DNA of 8,549 bases. Source: DATLGD01 sp035540755 (GTDB lineage Bacteria > Actinomycetota > Actinomycetes > Mycobacteriales > SCTD01). Within the stretch, counting starts at the first letter, position 1; the number at the start of each line of letters is the position of its first letter. Of this stretch, positions 5,818-8,549 are shown piece by piece. The position numbers were made by a program, and so were the translations under genes. Location of the stretch: positions 1 to 8,549 of the forward strand of contig DATLGD010000190.1 in assembly GCA_035540755.1 (NCBI GenBank), given 5' to 3'. The notes under the pieces are model-generated. The model was not told where the DNA came from and did not search any database. It saw nothing but the letters and a program-made list of their open reading frames with translations.

Positions 5818-6903
5818 CTACTGGACGGCCGGCAGCGCCGCGGTCAGCGTCGCGCTGCCGAGGACGGCGGCGTCCGAGGCCGCGGAGTCGTAGAGCACGG
5901 CCGCCTGTCCCGGGGCGACGCCGCGCGCCGGCGTCGACAGCCGCAGCTGCCAGCCGTCGCCGTCGGACGCGACCCGGGCATCGTGCACCGCGCCGTGTGC
6001 GCGCAGCTGCACCGCGCAGTCGAGCGGGAGCGCGCGCGGGCCGCTCGTCCACACCGGCCGGTCGGCCCGGAGCTCGGTGACGTCCAGCGCCTCGGCCGGG
6101 CCGACCACCACCGTGTGCGCGACCGGCTCCACGGACAGCACGTACCGAGGCCGCCCGTCGGCCGACGGGACCCGCAGGTCGAGCCCGCGCCGCTGGCCCA
6201 CGGTGTAGGCGTAGGCGCCGTCGTGCCGCCCGACGACGGCGCCGGTCAGTGCGTCGACGACCGGCCCGGGCTGGTCGCCGAGGTGGTCGCGCAGGAAGGC
6301 GCGGGTGTCGCCGTCGGCGATGAAGCAGACGTCGTGCGAGTCCGGCTTGTCGGCGACGGCGAGTGCCCGCCGTGCCGCCTCGGCGCGCACCTGGTCCTTG
6401 GTCATGCCGCCCAGCGGGAAGCGGGCACCGGCCAGCTGCTCGGGGGTGAGCACGGCCAGCACGTACGACTGGTCCTTGTCGGCGTCGACCGAGCGGCGCA
6501 GGACGCCGTCCTCGAGCCGGGCGTGGTGGCCGGTGACGACGGCGTCGAACCCGAGCGCCAGGGCGCGGTCGAGCACCGCCGCGAACTTGATCTTCTCGTT
6601 GCAGCGCAGGCAGGGGTTGGGCGTGCGGCCGGCGGCGTACTCGGCGACGAAGTCGTCGACGACGTCCGCCCGGAACCGGGCGGCGAGGTCCCAGACGTAG
6701 AACGGGATCCCGAGCACGTCGGCGACTCGGGCGGCGTCCCGGGCGTCCTCGCGCGAGCAGCAGCCGCGCGAGCCGGCGCGCAGCGTCGCGGGCTGCTCGG
6801 CCAGCGCCAGGTGCACGGCCGTCACGTCGTGCCCCTCCTCGACGGCGAGCGCCGCCGCCACGGCGGAGTCGACGCCGCCGGACAGCGCGGCGAGCAGCTT
6901 CAT
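5818..6903 (-). CDS. mnmA: tRNA-specific 2-thiouridylase MnmA
   Basis: ATP-dependent enzyme that places sulfur on C2 of the wobble uridine (U34) of tRNAs for Lys, Glu and Gln, using sulfur relayed from a cysteine desulfurase; cytosolic. The 361-aa product is of normal length. The PP-loop SGGVDS is at residues 8-13. The catalytic cysteines are Cys98 in NPCLRCN and Cys193 in DSHDVCFI, and DKDQSYVL (142-149) is the usual tRNA/ATP-contact motif. The central domain (YTVGQRRGLD) and C-terminal beta-barrel (ARGVAPGQAAVLYD) are intact. A CC pair at 48-49 (GSRGCCS) matches the family's variable segment. Start is the ATG at 6903-6901, overlapping the desulfurase stop as ATGA, so the two proteins should be made together, matching their consecutive roles in sulfur transfer. 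Confidence 0.97.
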   Translation of the reverse strand: MKLLAALSGGVDSAVAAALAVEEGHDVTAVHLALAEQPATLRAGSRGCCSREDARDAARVADVLGIPFYVWDLAARFRADVVDDFVAEYAAGRTPNPCLRCNEKIKFAAVLDRALALGFDAVVTGHHARLEDGVLRRSVDADKDQSYVLAVLTPEQLAGARFPLGGMTKDQVRAEAARRALAVADKPDSHDVCFIADGDTRAFLRDHLGDQPGPVVDALTGAVVGRHDGAYAYTVGQRRGLDLRVPSADGRPRYVLSVEPVAHTVVVGPAEALDVTELRADRPVWTSGPRALPLDCAVQLRAHGAVHDARVASDGDGWQLRLSTPARGVAPGQAAVLYDSAASDAAVLGSATLTAALPAVQ

Positions 6904-8087
6904 CGCGGCAGGACCGACCCCGCGCGCCGTGCCCGCTCCACGACGCCGGGCAGCACCTCGAGCAGCGCGTCGACGTCGGCGGCGGTCGAGGTGTGGCCGA
7001 GGGAGAAGCGCAGCGAGCTGCGGGCGACGTCCTCGGTCGCGCCTGTCGCCAGCAGCACGTGGCTGGGCCGGGCGACGCCGGCCGAGCAGGCCGAGCCGGT
7101 GGACACCTCGACGCCGCGCGCGTCGAGCAGCAGGAGCAGGGAGTCGCCCTCGCAGCCGGGGAAGCTGAAGTGCGCGTTGCCGGGCAGCCGACCGGTGCCG
7201 CGCGGGCCGTTGAGCACGGCGTCCGGCACCACCTCGCCCACCCGGCGGACGAGGTCGTCGCGCAGCGCGGCCAGCCGGGCGGCCTGGTCGGCGCGGCGCT
7301 CGGTGGCGATCCGGGCGGCAGTGGCGAGGCCGACCAGCGAGGGTGTGTCAAGGGTGCCGGACCGGACGTCGCGCTCCTGCCCGCCACCGTGCAGCAACGG
7401 CGTGACGGTCAGCGTGCGCGAGAGCAGGAGCGCCCCGGCGCCGAGCGGTCCGCCGAACTTGTGGCCGGTGAGAGTCAGCGCGTCGACGCCGCTGGCGCCG
7501 ACGTCGACCGGCAGCTGACCGACCGCCTGCACGGCGTCGGTGTGGAACGGGATCCCGTGCTCGTGCGCGACGTCGGCGAGCTCGCGCACCGGTTGCACGG
7601 TGCCGATCTCGTTGTTGGCCCACATCACCGTGGCGAGCGCGACGTCGCCCGGGTCGCGCTCGACGGCCTCGCGCAGCACGTCCGGGTGCACGCGCCCGTC
7701 GGCGTCGACCGGGAGCCACTCGGCGGTGGCCCCCTCGTGCGCGACGAGCCACTCGACGGCGTCGAGCACGGCGTGGTGCTCGACCGCGCCGGCCAGCACG
7801 CGGGTGCGCCGGGGGTCGGCGGCGCGGCGCGCCCAGAACAGCCCCTTGACCGCCAGGTTGTCGCTCTCGGTGCCGCCGGCGGTGAAGACCACCTCGGACG
7901 GCCGCGCGCCGACGGACGCGGCCAGCGACTCGCGCGCCTCCTCGACCAGCCGGCGGGCGCGGCGTCCCGAGGTGTGCAGGGAGGAGGCGTTGCCCGCGGT
8001 GCCGACGGCGTCGCGCAGCAGGCGGCTGAGGGTCTCGGCGACCTCGGGCAGCAGCGGCGTCGAGGCCGCATGGTCGAGGTAGGCCAC
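6900..8087 (-). CDS. iscS: Cysteine desulfurase, IscS/NifS type
   Basis: PLP enzyme that removes sulfur from L-cysteine as a protein persulfide, giving alanine; sulfur goes to tRNA thiolation and possibly Fe-S clusters. The 395-aa product shows all the class V aminotransferase landmarks: MAYLDHAAST at the N-terminus, GGTESDNLAVKG (71-82), His104/His105 in VEHHAVLD, ANNEIGTVQPV (157-167), Asp184 in HTDAVQAVGQ, and the PLP-binding Lys210 in LTGHKFGGP. RSGT is at 242-245 and the persulfide-forming Cys334 is in STGSACSAG. Start is GTG 8087-8085; there is no ribosome-binding site but a TACTCT element lies 6 nt upstream, consistent with a leaderless mRNA. The overlap with mnmA points to tRNA thiolation as a main role. 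The symbol iscS follows use for the mycobacterial homologue beside its mnmA; no isc scaffold genes are in view. Confidence 0.95.
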   Translation of the reverse strand: MAYLDHAASTPLLPEVAETLSRLLRDAVGTAGNASSLHTSGRRARRLVEEARESLAASVGARPSEVVFTAGGTESDNLAVKGLFWARRAADPRRTRVLAGAVEHHAVLDAVEWLVAHEGATAEWLPVDADGRVHPDVLREAVERDPGDVALATVMWANNEIGTVQPVRELADVAHEHGIPFHTDAVQAVGQLPVDVGASGVDALTLTGHKFGGPLGAGALLLSRTLTVTPLLHGGGQERDVRSGTLDTPSLVGLATAARIATERRADQAARLAALRDDLVRRVGEVVPDAVLNGPRGTGRLPGNAHFSFPGCEGDSLLLLLDARGVEVSTGSACSAGVARPSHVLLATGATEDVARSSLRFSLGHTSTAADVDALLEVLPGVVERARRAGSVLPR

Positions 8088-8093
8088 GCGCCG

Positions 8094-8099
8094 AGAGTA
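8094..8099 (-). promoter_or_regulatory. Candidate -10 element for leaderless desulfurase-mnmA transcription
   Basis: On the minus strand TACTCT is followed by 6 nt and the GTG at 8087. It lies in the 33-nt gap after the upstream gene's stop. No convincing -35 box and no Shine-Dalgarno are visible. It would give the desulfurase and mnmA their own promoter. Confidence 0.45.
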
Positions 8100-8120
8100 G
8101 TCGCCCGGCGCGGACCCGGC

Positions 8121-8549
8121 TCAGCGCCGCAGCAGCACGCGCCCGCGCTCGCCGCCCGGGAGCCGTCCCGGCTCCGCGAGCACCAGCTGGGTCGGCAGCA
8201 GCCCGGACGTCGCCTGCACGGCGTCGGCGACGGCGAGCGCGACCGCTGCCGGGTCGGCGTCCTGCGCGGGGTCGAGGTGCACGAGCACCTGGTCGGCGCC
8301 GTCCCGGGCGCTGCGGCTCAGCTCGACCCGCCAGTCGTCGAGGTCGGGCCGGCCGAGCAGCGCCGCGGTCACGGCCCGCAGGTCCACGACGGCCTCCCCG
8401 GCGCGCAGGGCGAGGGTCGGCACGAGCGCCCCGCGACGGGTCCCGACCACCCGCGGCACGGTGCGGCCGCAGACCGGGCAGGCCTCGGTGGTGATCCCGT
8501 CGACGACGTCGCCGGTGCGCCAGCGCAGCAGGGCGCTGCCGCGCAGGCC
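8121..8549 (-). CDS. PaaK-type AMP-forming ligase family protein, C-terminal part only
   Basis: C-terminal 142 residues of a protein running off the right edge. It resembles the end of phenylacetate-CoA ligase/coenzyme F390 synthetase-type adenylate-forming enzymes, which activate a carboxylate with ATP. Visible landmarks are LLRWRTGD (about 7-14), equivalent to the conserved RTGD hinge region, then CPVCGRTVPRVVG (24-36) as in PaaK relatives. A ferredoxin-like C-terminal domain follows (residues about 55-142), with the end EPGRLPGGERGRVLLRR. The usual C-terminal catalytic lysine, normally in a GK motif near this point, seems to be missing, and an RRGALVP stretch stands where many relatives have a GR-D-D segment. 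The substrate cannot be inferred and the N-terminal domain is not in view. A GTG inside this stretch (8459) could be mistaken for the start, but the frame continues upstream with family motifs. Confidence 0.7.
   Translation of the reverse strand, partial: GLRGSALLRWRTGDVVDGITTEACPVCGRTVPRVVGTRRGALVPTLALRAGEAVVDLRAVTAALLGRPDLDDWRVELSRSARDGADQVLVHLDPAQDADPAAVALAVADAVQATSGLLPTQLVLAEPGRLPGGERGRVLLRR

Noticed and set aside
5471..7387. Single minus-strand frame of 638 codons spanning part of the desulfurase, mnmA and the small gene
   Set aside because: Only its last ~107 codons can be real; the upstream part is an off-frame shadow of mnmA and the desulfurase, which have clear domains in other frames.
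8121..8459. Stand-alone 112-aa gene starting at GTG 8459
   Set aside because: The frame continues upstream to the window edge with RTGD and CPVCGR motifs, so this is an internal Val codon of a larger ligase-like gene.

Overview
This is a very high-G+C window with strong GC preference at third codon positions, typical of an actinobacterium. The core gene order fits that: an AMP-ligase-like gene, a cysteine desulfurase, mnmA, a small protein, a MetE-like protein and ligA, most of it on the minus strand. A neighbouring maleylpyruvate isomerase/DinB-type gene also fits a mycothiol-producing organism. I cannot name the genus.

Layout, left to right. At 1-762 (minus, cut by the window edge) is a putative membrane-anchored HExxH zinc metallopeptidase. 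At 846-2930 (minus) is NAD-dependent DNA ligase LigA. Positions 2931-3048 form a divergent promoter region. A short plus-strand block follows: a mycothiol-dependent maleylpyruvate isomerase-family protein (3049-3669), a possible 87-aa acidic, proline-rich ORF whose only start candidate is a CTG overlapping the previous stop (3666-3929), and a PhnB-like VOC protein (4040-4465). It converges on the minus-strand group: a MetE-like methyltransferase (4479-5474), a small protein (5471-5794), MnmA (5818-6903), an IscS/NifS-type cysteine desulfurase (6900-8087) and the C-terminal part of a PaaK-type adenylate-forming ligase (8121 to the right edge).

The desulfurase and mnmA overlap by ATGA and make a functional pair: the desulfurase mobilises sulfur from cysteine and MnmA uses it to thiolate U34 of certain tRNAs. 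The small protein and the MetE-like gene overlap by GTGA. The plus-strand block separates ligA from the MetE-like gene, which lie close together in other actinobacteria such as Mycobacterium, so it looks like a lineage-specific insertion.

The most notable signals are these. (1) The small gene at 5471-5794 appears to change coding frame twice, at two homopolymer runs, with no net length change. (2) Three minus-strand genes have a TANNNT -10 element 6-7 nt before their start codon, the layout of leaderless transcripts. (3) There is an unannotatable-looking coding stretch at 3666-3929 with a CTG start. No RNA genes, insertion sequences, CRISPR arrays or convincing terminators were seen, and I found no clear novel defence or mobile system.
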